A DNA stretch of 64,000 nucleotides from contig CBFFRQ010000065.1 of NCBI GenBank assembly GCA_965644315.1, positions 62,001 through 126,000 on the forward strand, written 5' to 3'. This document shows, in pieces, positions 19,759 through 30,000 of this stretch. The notes beneath the pieces were generated by a model, which was not told the origin of the DNA, made no database searches, and saw only the letters and a program-made list of their open reading frames with translations. Made by a program: the position numbers and the translations under genes. How positions within the stretch are numbered: position 1 is the first letter of the stretch; each line of letters opens with the position of its first letter. The stretch comes from Caecitellus pseudoparvulus. Lineage: Eukaryota > Bigyra: Bicosoecida.

Positions 19759-20278
19759 GCTGCCCGTGTTGGGGCTACCTGGTACCCTCGGGCGGTGTCT
19801 GGGCAGTCAAGGCGAGGGACTGTGTGGATTGCGGCGCAGCCCCACAGTCTTCCGGGCGTGGCGGGGGTTAGAATGGGGTACAGCAGCATGTGGAGGGCAT
19901 GCAGACGTGTGGGTATTTGTGCTTATTGAGAATTGACTGTTGCTCGGCACAGACTGCTGCGTTGCCGCTGCCACGCACTGGCAGGGTCTGCTGCGAAGGC
20001 AAGTGCACTGCACCTGGTCGTCGACAAACAGCAGACAAGGCGCAACAAAACGCCCACACGCTGGAAGCGTTCCCAGAACAATGCACAAAACTGGCACTTC
20101 AAGTGCCTTTTCTCGCTCATCCGCTGCTGAACACGCCGGTTGAAAGGCTTGGCGCACGCTGAGGCGCGGGTGGAAAACGTTGCTGTGGTTGGCGGCCAAT
20201 TTCCGCCCAAGTGATACGCGGGTGGGCGGTTCCCACGCCGCAGCCCCTGGTAGCGCGCACTCGGGGCGAAGTGGAAGC
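19759..20278. other. Divergent intergenic region before the CoA carrier
   Basis: About 520 nt between two divergent start codons. A CAATTTCCGC element lies at 20197-20206 on the carrier side. Overlapping open frames around 19890-20160 look like chance. No RNA gene seen. Confidence 0.45.
20197..20206 (+). promoter_or_regulatory. CAATTTCCGC element upstream of the mitochondrial carrier
   Basis: Exact 10-mer ending 72 nt before the carrier ATG at 20279. Confidence 0.45.
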
Positions 20279-21301
20279 ATGGTGCATGTTCCCCCCCTGC
20301 AGCGCTCCGCTGGCGGCGAAGGAAAGCGGCACGTGCCCCCTCTCGTCACGTTCATCTGCGGAGGCCTGGCCGGCAGCGTGGCGAAGACGGCCATTGCGCC
20401 CATGGACAGAGTGAAGATCATCTTCCAGACGGCCTTCCACAAGCCCTTCTCCTTCTCTGCTGCCTGGGCTGAAGGCGTGAAGATCGTCCGCCGGGAGGGT
20501 GCCTTGAAGCTCTGGCGCGGCAATGGAGCCACCCTCGTGCGCGTGTACCCCTACTCGGGCACGCAGTTCCTCTCCTTTGACTTGCTGAAGCACCACATCC
20601 TACGGAACTCTGGCCGCTCACGCCTGACGCCAGGAGAAAAGTTCCTGGCAGGGGGTGTGGCTGGGGCCCTGTCGGTGCTGGTGACGTATCCGCTGGATGT
20701 GGCGCGGGCCCGCCTGGCAGTGCAGCGGGATGGGAGGGAGGTGTACACAGGCCTCCGCCACGCCCTGCGCAGCATGTACAGCACAGGTGGTGTCGCTGGC
20801 CTGTACCGTGGCATCGTGCCCACCCTTCTGGGGATTGTGCCGTACTCAGGCCTCAGCTTCGCGACGTACCACCACTTGCAGCAGGTGATGGTGGACGCCT
20901 TCCCACACACAGCCGCAGGGCAGGGGTCCTCGGAAGCGGCTGGGGTGTACAAGGTGGCCTGTGGCGCGCTGGCGGGGCTGGTGGGGCAGTCTGCAGCGTA
21001 CCCACTGGAGGTGGCCAGGCGCGTGGTGCAGACGTGGGGTTTCATGCACGAGAGCAAGGGTGGCACGCCCGAATCAGCTGGGGAGGGGGCTGTTGCCAGG
21101 GGGCACTTGAGGCACGGTGCTTCCCATGCAAAGGCTGGGGCCGTGCCCCCCTGGCATGAAGTGGTGCGGGAGCTGTACAGCCACCACGGGCGTGGCGCGC
21201 TGTGGAAGGGCTTGGCGCTGAACTGGGTGAAAGGGCCCATTGCCACGTCCATTTCCTTTGTCATGTTTGACGTGTTGAAGGACGTCACTCGCGGGCTGTA
21301 G
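20279..21301 (+). CDS. Mitochondrial carrier, CoA/adenine nucleotide type (SLC25A42/LEU5-like)
   Basis: A 340-residue, single-exon member of the mitochondrial carrier family in the inner membrane. The three tandem repeats are marked by signatures PMDRVKIIFQ, PLDVARARLAV and PLEVARRVV. The first signature, with DR-KIIFQ and the following LWRGNGATLVRVYPYSGTQF, closely matches the SLC25A16/SLC25A42/LEU5 group, which moves CoA and dephospho-CoA against adenine nucleotides. The third repeat carries a Gly/Ala/His-rich insertion of about 40 residues before PWHEVVRELY. The start MVHVPPLQRSAGGEGKRH is the first ATG after the upstream CAATTTCCGC element. Supplying CoA to the matrix would fit with the HMG-CoA lyase gene 30 kb away, but that is only context. 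The substrate assignment is by family, not by test. Confidence 0.88.
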   Translation: MVHVPPLQRSAGGEGKRHVPPLVTFICGGLAGSVAKTAIAPMDRVKIIFQTAFHKPFSFSAAWAEGVKIVRREGALKLWRGNGATLVRVYPYSGTQFLSFDLLKHHILRNSGRSRLTPGEKFLAGGVAGALSVLVTYPLDVARARLAVQRDGREVYTGLRHALRSMYSTGGVAGLYRGIVPTLLGIVPYSGLSFATYHHLQQVMVDAFPHTAAGQGSSEAAGVYKVACGALAGLVGQSAAYPLEVARRVVQTWGFMHESKGGTPESAGEGAVARGHLRHGASHAKAGAVPPWHEVVRELYSHHGRGALWKGLALNWVKGPIATSISFVMFDVLKDVTRGL

Positions 21302-21460
21302 TGCGGGTGGCCCCTTCGTGCTTGCCTGACGCCAGTCCTGCAGCATTGACACACCCCACATAAAATCCACCGCATCACCTCCAACCCCAGCAATACCTCC
21401 ACGTCGCTTGGACGGTTCTCAGTGAGGGCCCTGTTTACGTGCACACCCCGAACTCTCAAC

Positions 21461-24292
21461 ATGGCTGCTGCCACCGGCATTGACCCCGAGTTCTCGGCCT
21501 TGAACATCACCTCCCCTGGTGAGTGCTTGATGCTGACTGCCACAGCGTGTGCAGGCGTGCGTGACCCGCCTGGCCTGCCTGGCATGCAGGCCTCAAGATC
21601 TGGCGCATTGAGGACTTCAAGCCTGTGCCTGTCGCTGAGGAGTTTTACGGCGAGTTCTTCCAGGGCGACAGCTACCTCATCCTGAACTCGTACAAGAAGT
21701 CTGATGGGTGCGTGGCCACCCCGCCTTCCGTGGTTGAACACACACGAAGCCCCTGGCCCGGCCAGCCTCCACCGCGATCCACACCACCCTCACCATGTGA
21801 GCACTCATGCCCATCACAGGTCCCTGGCTCACAACATTCACTTCTGGCAGGGCACTGACAGTTCTCAGGTGGGTGCTGCAAGCTGACACCCCACCACGCC
21901 AACGCCAACACAAGCGCTGCCACGCCACGCCACGCCTTCACCGAGGAGGGCTGGCACGCTGCCCGTGTAGTCTCCTTGAGGAGCGTGTCTGCGCGCTGTG
22001 GCAGCACCCATCTCGCCACGCCCTGCACAGGATGAGAAGGGCACAGTAGCACTGAAGGCTGTGGAGCTGGACGAAGCTCTGGGTGGCGGCCCTGTGCAAT
22101 TCCGGGAAGTGCAAGGGCACGAGTCCGACGAGTTCTTCGGCGCCTTCAAGGCTCTGGGCGGTGTCACGTACAAGGAGGGCGGCGTCGCCAGCGGCTTCAA
22201 CCATGTGGAGCCTGACGTGTACCCCACCGTGCTGCTGCACATCAAGGGCAAGCGCAACGTGCGCACGAAGCAGGTGGCCGTGGCCGCCTCCTCCTTGAAC
22301 CAGGGCGATGTCTTCATCCTGGACAAGGGCCTGACGCTCTTCCTCTGGTGGGGCACGGAGGCCAACAAGCAGGAGCGCCTCAAGGGCATGCAGGTGCTGG
22401 CCCGCCTGTACAACTCCCGCGGCGCACGCCCACTGCAGATCATCGTGAACGAAGAGCCCGACAACGAGGAGTTCTGGAGCACGCTGGGGGGAACTGCCGC
22501 AGACGTCGCATCTGCGGAGGCGGGCGGTGCCGACGACGACCGCGCCGCCGCCTCGGAGCTGAAGCTGTTCAAGGTGTCAGACGCGTCAGGCACGTTGGAG
22601 ACGACGGAGGTGCCCATGGAAGGCGGTAAGCTCCTGCGCTCAGCCCTGGACACCAACGACTCCTTCATCGTGGACGCGGGCAGCCAGATCTACGTCTGGA
22701 CGGGGCGCGGCGCGACGGCCCAGGAGAAGAAGGGCGGCCTGGCCATCGCCAAGGCCTTCCTGAAGGAGCAGGGGCGCCCCGACTGGTGCCCCGTGCAGCG
22801 CGTCGTGGAGGGCGGCGAGACGCCCGTCTTCAAGTCCCTGTTCAAGGAGTGGGACCCCCTGCCTTCCTTCAACTTTGCCGCCCACACCTCCTCCGGGCGC
22901 GCCTGTGCCGACACCGTGGAGGCCAAGGAAATCGACTTCTCCGCCATCGCCAAGGCGTCGTCCGAGGCTGACCAGGTCGCCGTCGACGACGGCTCAGGAG
23001 AGCTGACGGTGTGGATCCTGGAGGGCACCACCAAGAGCGAGTACCCTCGGGAGCAGTACGGCCAGTTCTTCGCAGGCGACTCCTACCTGGTGCAGTACGC
23101 GTACACCGGCCCCTCTGGCCCTGCCAACATGATCTACTTCTGGCTGGGCTCAGAGAGCGACAAGGTGGAGCGGGGCTCCGCCGCCGTCAACGCCATCGAG
23201 CTGAGCAAGAGCATCGCAGGCCCCAGCACGCAGGTGCGCGTCGTGCAGGGGCACGAGCCCTGGCACTTCTCCCGCCTGTTCGAGGGTGGCATGATCATCC
23301 ACGCGGGGGGACGGCAGGGGACCCGGGAGGTGGAGGGCAACCGCCTGTACCACGTGCGCGGCACCAACGCGGAGAACACCAAGGCTGTCGAGGTGCCCTG
23401 CTCTGCCGCCAACCTGAACTCGGGCGACTGCTTCGTCATCGCGACGCCTGACTTCACCCTGCTGTGGCAGGGCAAGCACGCCAACGACGCTGAGAAGGCG
23501 ACCGCCCTGAACACTGCCACCAAGATCGGCGGCGAGCTGTACACCATCGACGAGGGGGAGGAGGATGACACCTTCTGGGAGCACCTGGGGGGCAAGGAGG
23601 AGTACCCCGAGGCAGTGCCCGCCCCCGGTGCTCCTGAGCCCAAGCTCCTGCACGTCAACGACCACGCAGGGTACCTGGCCGTGGAGACCATCTTCGCCTT
23701 CACCCAGGAGGACCTCGCCGACGACGACGTGTTCATCCTGGACACCTTCACGCAGGTGTTCGTGTGGGTGGGCAGCACCGCCAGCACCAAGGAGAAGGAA
23801 GGCGCCATGGACATCGCCCAGAAGTACCTGGCTGCTTGCACCGACGGCCGTGATGAGGACACGCCCATCATCCGCATCGCAGCTGGCTCTGAGCCGCCCA
23901 TCTTCACGTGCAACTTCCAGGGCTGGAAGGAGGCATCTACGGGCTTCGTGGACCCGTACGAGGCACGCCTGGCCCAGCTGCGCGCGGAGCGTGAGGCAGC
24001 CGAGGCTGCTCAGGAAGCCAAGGATGCCGCTGCCGGCGCTGTGGCAGCAGAGTCCACACCCGCCGCACCGGCACCTGCACCAGCAGCTGCCGTGCCAGCT
24101 GGGGAGAGCATCCCCTACGCCGACCTCGTGGCCGCCACACCCGACGGGCCGCTGAGCCTGGACTGGGCCAACAAGGAGAAGTACTTGTCTGACGATGAAT
24201 TCGCCAGCGTGCTGGGCATGTCCAAGGCGGAGTTTGCGGCGCTGCCCGCATGGAAGCGCAAGGACAAGAAGAAGGCCGTGAACTTGTTCTAA
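21461..24292 (+). CDS. Villin: six gelsolin repeats plus headpiece
   Basis: Actin-binding, calcium-responsive protein that severs, caps or bundles filaments. Exons 21461-21518, 21590-21707, 21820-21868 and 22031-24292 join in phase to 828 residues. Repeat 1 begins [15 protein letters not shown], with [13 protein letters not shown] and [11 protein letters not shown]. Repeat 2 carries [11 protein letters not shown]; repeat 3 [12 protein letters not shown] and [14 protein letters not shown]; repeat 4 ELTVWILEG and [11 protein letters not shown]; repeat 5 NRLYHVRG and NSGDCFVIA; repeat 6 [11 protein letters not shown] and [15 protein letters not shown]. An Ala/Pro linker follows, then a villin headpiece ([12 protein letters not shown] to the end) with the F-actin-binding basic cluster [14 protein letters not shown]. 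The order and length (about 830) match animal and plant villins. The three short 5' exons are supported by phase and by the gelsolin alignment. Confidence 0.93.
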
Positions 24293-24466
24293 GCTGGCCG
24301 CTGCCGTGCGCTGGCCGCTCTTTGGGCTGTGAACAAACCCGACGCCCCCCGTGCCGTGCTTCGATGCTTCGTCTCACAATGCAGTGTGCTTGTGCATGCC
24401 CCCACCCAGACCTGGCCGCAGGAATTGCACCTGCCGTGCAGCCCCTCGGCGCTCAAGCCTGCCAGC

Positions 24467-26767
24467 ATGGCAGCAGCGACTCCCCCGGCGACTCACGCGG
24501 CGGAGTCGCCTGCGGAATTTGCATCCCCTCCCTGCACAGCTTGCAGCCGAGAAGGCTCCGAGAGGCGGCAGAAACAGCCATGGGTGCATGTTCTCGCCAA
24601 GGCCTTGCGCAGGTCATGGCCCTTTGCACCCTCTGCGACCGCCCTCAACACTGCCGTCTTGCGCCAAGCAACGCAAGCACTGGGCACGTCCTGGCACTGT
24701 CGAAACTGCTCCGAGGAGGTGCAGGTGCCGCTGGCACACCTGCATGGCGCGTTGAAGAAACATGGAGTGCCGCTTGATACCATTGCGTTTGTGGATGTCG
24801 CAGGCCACGTGCTGTGGCACGCACTGTCTGCCCTCGCCAGCCTCTGCCAAGCCGGGGGATGTGACCGAGCACCCGAGCAGCCCGCCGTGCCTGCGCCCCT
24901 GCCCGTGCCAGTGGAGCCCATCCTGTCTGCACTACGGGACATGGGCAGCGACATGCTCTGCGACGACTGCTTCGCGCTGCGAGCACCAGCGACGCACGGA
25001 ACCCCGGCGGAAGTGGCAGAGCAGGGCTTGGAGGCGCTGGCGCAGCTCTCCGGCTGCGCGCCTGCTGACGCACCTGCAGGGCTGCCCAGCGCCAGCGAGC
25101 TCATGGGCTTCACGCAGCCCATCACGGGTGCCGCCGTCATGGCTGCGCTCAAAGACAGCGCCGTCACACCCCTGGCGAGTGCAGCGGCAGAGCCCACCCC
25201 GCAACCCGGCCTGGCTCTCGGCACAGATACCCGCATGGCGCTGCACTGCCACACTGACAGCGCCTTCACCTTGCCCTCGCCTAGCCCCGCCTGGCCCAGA
25301 CTTGGCAGCTTCCAGGGTGCTTTGGCGCCTGCCCTGCAGGAAGTGGAGCGCCTGGGGGGCAGGCGGCGGGGGGCGAGCGCCACCCCCCCCCAGCACCCCC
25401 TCGTAGCTGTCTTGCGCCACATCGTGCACTTGGACGGCGAGCCCGCCTTGGCGGCATCCCTGGTGCTGTACGGCGCGGGTGTCCCACACGCCACTCAGCC
25501 CCTTCACGTCGAGAGGCCTGACCGCCTCAGGGCCGCGCTGTGGGGGCTGCGGCACTGCCCGGGCTTGCACAGCCTTCCCTCCCGCCTGGCGACGGGGGGC
25601 GAGGTGGCAACAGTGCACACGCCGAAACACACCAAGCGCCTCCTGGCCCTGTGGCAGCAGCTGCGCAGCGAGGGCGGCGAGGCAGCTGAGAGCAGTGACG
25701 TGGCGACGAGGGGGGCCACCCTGCCGGCCGCAGCCATGCACGGCGGGGACATGTACTACACACTGTACTCCCTGCCAGCCGCCCTGTTGGCTGCAGGGAC
25801 GACCTTGGAGGTGACGGCTGCGGTGCTGCAGGGGCGCGCCGCCAACGGCCTGGCAGTGGTGCGCCCACCGGGGCACCACGCCACGGCAGGGGAGTGCATG
25901 GGCTTCTGCTTGGTGAACAACGCCGCTGTGGCTGCCCGGGTGGCCACGACGGAGTGGGGCCTGGACCGCGTCGCCATCCTGGACTGGGACGTCCACCACG
26001 GCAATGGGACGCAAGACATTTTCCAGGACGACCCTCGAGTCCTGTACGCCTCCTTGCACCGGTACAACGCCCCTGCCACGGCTGCAGTGGGGGAGTTCTA
26101 CCCTGGCTCTGGCAGCGCACTGGAGGTGGGCGGGGGCGGTGCTCGGGGCACCACGCTGAACATCCCCTGGCCTGGCGGCGGCGTGGGGGATGCCTCCTAT
26201 GCACACGCCTTCCGCACGCTCATCTTGCCCGTGTTTGCTGCCTTCAAGCCCCAGGCCATCTTCATCTCGGCAGGCTTCGACGCGGCCCTGTACGACCCTC
26301 TGGGCGGCTGCTGTGTGACGCCGGGCGGCTATGCTTGGATGACGCACCAGCTACATGCCCTGTGTCCTGGCCGCGTCATCGTTGTCATGGAGGGCGGCTA
26401 CAACCTCCGTAGTATTGCCCTGTCCTTCTCTGCAGTGGGCAGGGTCCTGGCAGGGCAGTGTGCCACGGCGGAGGCCACAGGGGGAGGCGCCGCCGACCTG
26501 CCGTCTCCCAGCCGCACCCCAGAAGAACTCATCCAGGCCCTGGAGCCAGGGGTCTCCGCTCACGGTGGGGCAGCTCTGCCAGATCTGGACACATGTGCGG
26601 CTTGCTACAACTCAGACCTGGCGCTGCACGGGATGGGCGGGCCAGAGGCGGTCTGGGAGCCAGACGACGCGGCGTCCCATGAGGACTGCTGTGCTGCAGT
26701 GCGGGAAGCAGCTGCCGTCCACGCTACCCTGTGGCCCCAGGCTGACTTGTCTGAAGCCATACAATGA
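24467..26767 (+). CDS. Class II histone deacetylase
   Basis: Zinc-dependent protein deacetylase, 766 residues from ATG 24467. The catalytic half holds the class motifs in order: RPPGHHATAGECMGF (His dyad, near 466), DWDVHHGNGTQDIF (zinc Asp/His, near 505), SAGFDAALYDPLGG (second zinc Asp, near 601) and EGGYN (catalytic Tyr, near 642). Tyr rather than His at the last position places it with active class IIb (HDAC6/10-like) or class I enzymes, not class IIa. GGGVGDASYAHAF is typical of class II. The N-terminal 330 residues contain scattered Cys (CTAC, CRNC, CDDC) and Ala/Pro-rich sequence with no domain I recognise. The C-terminal 100 residues are also unassigned. Single exon, 174 nt after villin. 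Substrates (histones, tubulin) cannot be told from sequence. Confidence 0.92.
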   Translation: MAAATPPATHAAESPAEFASPPCTACSREGSERRQKQPWVHVLAKALRRSWPFAPSATALNTAVLRQATQALGTSWHCRNCSEEVQVPLAHLHGALKKHGVPLDTIAFVDVAGHVLWHALSALASLCQAGGCDRAPEQPAVPAPLPVPVEPILSALRDMGSDMLCDDCFALRAPATHGTPAEVAEQGLEALAQLSGCAPADAPAGLPSASELMGFTQPITGAAVMAALKDSAVTPLASAAAEPTPQPGLALGTDTRMALHCHTDSAFTLPSPSPAWPRLGSFQGALAPALQEVERLGGRRRGASATPPQHPLVAVLRHIVHLDGEPALAASLVLYGAGVPHATQPLHVERPDRLRAALWGLRHCPGLHSLPSRLATGGEVATVHTPKHTKRLLALWQQLRSEGGEAAESSDVATRGATLPAAAMHGGDMYYTLYSLPAALLAAGTTLEVTAAVLQGRAANGLAVVRPPGHHATAGECMGFCLVNNAAVAARVATTEWGLDRVAILDWDVHHGNGTQDIFQDDPRVLYASLHRYNAPATAAVGEFYPGSGSALEVGGGGARGTTLNIPWPGGGVGDASYAHAFRTLILPVFAAFKPQAIFISAGFDAALYDPLGGCCVTPGGYAWMTHQLHALCPGRVIVVMEGGYNLRSIALSFSAVGRVLAGQCATAEATGGGAADLPSPSRTPEELIQALEPGVSAHGGAALPDLDTCAACYNSDLALHGMGGPEAVWEPDDAASHEDCCAAVREAAAVHATLWPQADLSEAIQ

Positions 26768-27026
26768 GGCTCGCGCCGTGCCCAAGGGCGGTGACGGCGG
26801 TGCACGTGTCTGCCGCCGGCGCGTGGACAGGGAGGGGTATAGAGGGGGGGGTTGCCCGGAGCAGGTCGAGGGCAAAGACGCTGCTCAAATTGCATTGCAC
26901 TGATCGAATCCAGAAAGCTACGCCTTCACAGCTCGGCTTGCTGCATGCGCTCGCGGCTGGCTGCACATTGACCGTCCGTCGCGCCGCAGTTTGAGCGGGC
27001 CGTGTGGCAACGCCTAGCACCGCGTA

Positions 27027-30000
27027 ATGGCTGAAGTTTCCAGGTTCGACCACCTGCCACCATCGTATAAGGATGTTGTGCCCGACCAAGAAGCACTCTC
27101 CATTCAGCGCCTGGAGGACAACCTTGCCGAGGTCGAAGCAAAGCTGCCTGACGTGAGCGGGCTACGGGCACTCGTCCGGCTATTCAAGCTCTGTGTACGT
27201 TGGCCTCCCCAAGGAAAGAAGTGCATGCCGTGCACTCCACGCCTAACCCGCCCTCGTTTTTGCCAGGAGGCGCACCACGAGCAGGAGTATGCTGTGCCCA
27301 CTGGCGTTGCACAGCGCCTGGTGTCCGCAGCACTGTCAGACACGTGTTTTCTCTACGCCGACGCAAAGCTGCAGCAGTCCCTCTTCAGGCACACCGCCAG
27401 TTTGCTTAGATCAATGGCTATTTCGAAAGTATGGGTGCGTTGCAAGACCAGATGCCCCCGGCGGCCCGTTGGCGTGGCGGACTGCGTTTCGTGAAACGCC
27501 ACTGCCGTTCCGCATCCTACCCGCACTTGCCACGTTTCCGGTTCACCCTTGCGCAGTTGGACGTCCCCTGGCGCCCCCTGCATCGAGTCCTTCAAAGCAC
27601 ACAACTATCTGATGTCAACCCTCGCTCTCGAAGCGGGCAGGCCCGTGCTGCAGCCCACCGCGCCGAGCTGCTGGCGCTGCTCAAAGCGGCCAAGGAGCAC
27701 TATGACCCCACATCTGCGTCGGAGGTCTTCAACGCCTTTGCTCCCAGCCTCGAGTGCACGACTCTGCGCCCCCTTCCGACGCTGTCCTTGGTGTTTTTGC
27801 ACCATTTTCTGCCATCCCGCGCGGGGGTGCAGCACCTTCCAGACGGCACAGCTTCGGTGGCGGGATTGCTGCGCTTGTGGTCGGCTCATGATTTGAACGT
27901 GGCAGAAGGCAACATCTACGCCAGCATTGTGAGCAACCTGCTGCAGCACACATTTTGCTTGGATTCAGCGCGTGGCGTAGTGCCGCTGCCTCCAACCACA
28001 GTGCGCGTGGTGCTGCACAAGGCGTTCAAGAGCTGTGGTTTGAAAGGCAGCTCTTCTGCGTACGCGTTGGGTGGCCACATAGATGCATCTGTCAGTCATG
28101 TCATGCATGGCGTGGACTTTCCACCTGAGCTGCTGGCGTGCCTGCACCGCCACCCTCTCGTAGTCGTGGGCGACGAGGGTGACGTTACCCCCGACACGGT
28201 GCTGTCACCCTCCGAAGCCGACGCCATGGATGCCACCGTTTCTGAGGGCAAGGCATGTCTGGCCACCGTCAAGGGCGGAGCGGACGCCCTGGGGGGCATG
28301 GAACGGTTCTTGCGCAGCGTGGAGACTGTGCTGCACCCAAACAACTCCATGTCCGCGGGCAAACTCCCTCAGCTGCTGGAAGGCTGGCTGTTTGCCATCG
28401 CACAGCGCGCAGGACGAGAAGCAGGCGCGCGTGAGGCGGCTGCCGCCCTTGCCAAGACTGGTGCAGGGTCAACGCCTGAAGCGTGCCTTGCAGCCTCAGG
28501 CGCTCAAGTGCTGGCCCCAGAGCACCACTTGACACCCCTAGACCTCCACCGTGTGGTGTCGCTTGCCATGCCGCTGTTGAGGTGGATGGCATTCAGCTCC
28601 TCCACGATGCAGGCGGCTGCCGCGCGGATGGCGTGGCAACACCTCGCTTCCCTGGCACCCCGGCGGGTGACAACAGAGGTTGTACGCCTTGTGAGCGAGT
28701 CCTTAGACCCACAGGCAGGCTCTGCAGCAACGACGGTGCACCGAAGGCCTGCGGCGCTGCTCCTGCTGGGGGACGTAGCACGGCCCCTGCTGTGGCCACG
28801 GCCATGGCTGGCACCCCACCTGCCATCACTGATGGGCTTGGTGCTCGGCACGCTGCAGGCAGCGGAGGAGAGGCACATGGTCACGTCTCTGCAGGTTCTC
28901 ACACGCCTGCTGGGGCTTATGCCACCAGTGGACCCCAGTGACACTTCAGAGTGGACTGGTTCTCTGCCTGCTGGAGTTGTGCCACGCTTCGCCGTTCCTC
29001 CTGGTGCTGTGCCTGGGGAGTCAGCCACCATGGAGCTCGTAGCGAACGGACTGCCATCTAACCACCCAGACAAAGCTGCCTTGCAAGCGCTGGCGAGGGG
29101 CAGCGCCCCCGACACTACCGCAGCACTGCAGGCCTTGCAGGCGTCGATCACAGAGCTGCACACCACCAGCGGCAACATCTCTGCCCACTCAGCCACCGCC
29201 TTGCCAGTGCCAGTCGCCTTTGATGAGCTCCGCCTGCCTTCCCCCGTTGGCATTGTGGGGTCAATCTCGGGCACCCCTGCGGAGGGTGTGTTGCCCCTGT
29301 CCTCTGTCGCCCCACCGGCCGCTTGGAGCTCAACGCTCTGTGGAGTGCCACTGCCTGCAGCGGGTGCTGATGTGCTACTGCAGCTGTACCAGGCTACCCA
29401 CACTGCAGCAGGCTCCTTGCCTCACCTTTTGCTGGCAGCGCTGCCTCAGCTCCTGAAGCTTGTGGAGCGAGCAGAGGTGGCATCAGGCAAAGGCGGCCGT
29501 GGTGGGGCAGGCGGGCGCATCAGCCAGCTTCTCGCTTTGTTGGGCACCCACACCATGTCCTCTCTGTCAATGCCAGGGAGGCATGGCGGGGAGAAGCCAT
29601 CTCGTCTTGTTGGTGGTCCTGCCCACGCAGCATGGGGCCTGTGGAAGGGCAGCTCAGCAAGCCGCATCGGCCAAGTCCTTGACAGCCTCTTCCGAGGACT
29701 GTTCGCCACATGCGGACCATCCACGCGCAAGGCAGCCTTTGACCAGTTGGAGGGGTGGTTGGCAGGACTCAGTCCAGCGACCAAGTGCTCAAAGTACGCT
29801 GCGCGCGCCTTAGCAGCTGCTGTGTCCAGTGCTCCTGCACAAGGCTGCGCAGCCTTCCTGCCTCTGCTTCTGGAACGCGCATCTGCCGCGGCAAGTAAGG
29901 CCTCTGCAAAGGCACTGGCCTTGACCCTTGCCGCTGGCGTTGTGCGCGCTGCTCACGACGATTTGCTGCCTTGGCTGCCCAAGGTGCAAGCTGCAGTCCT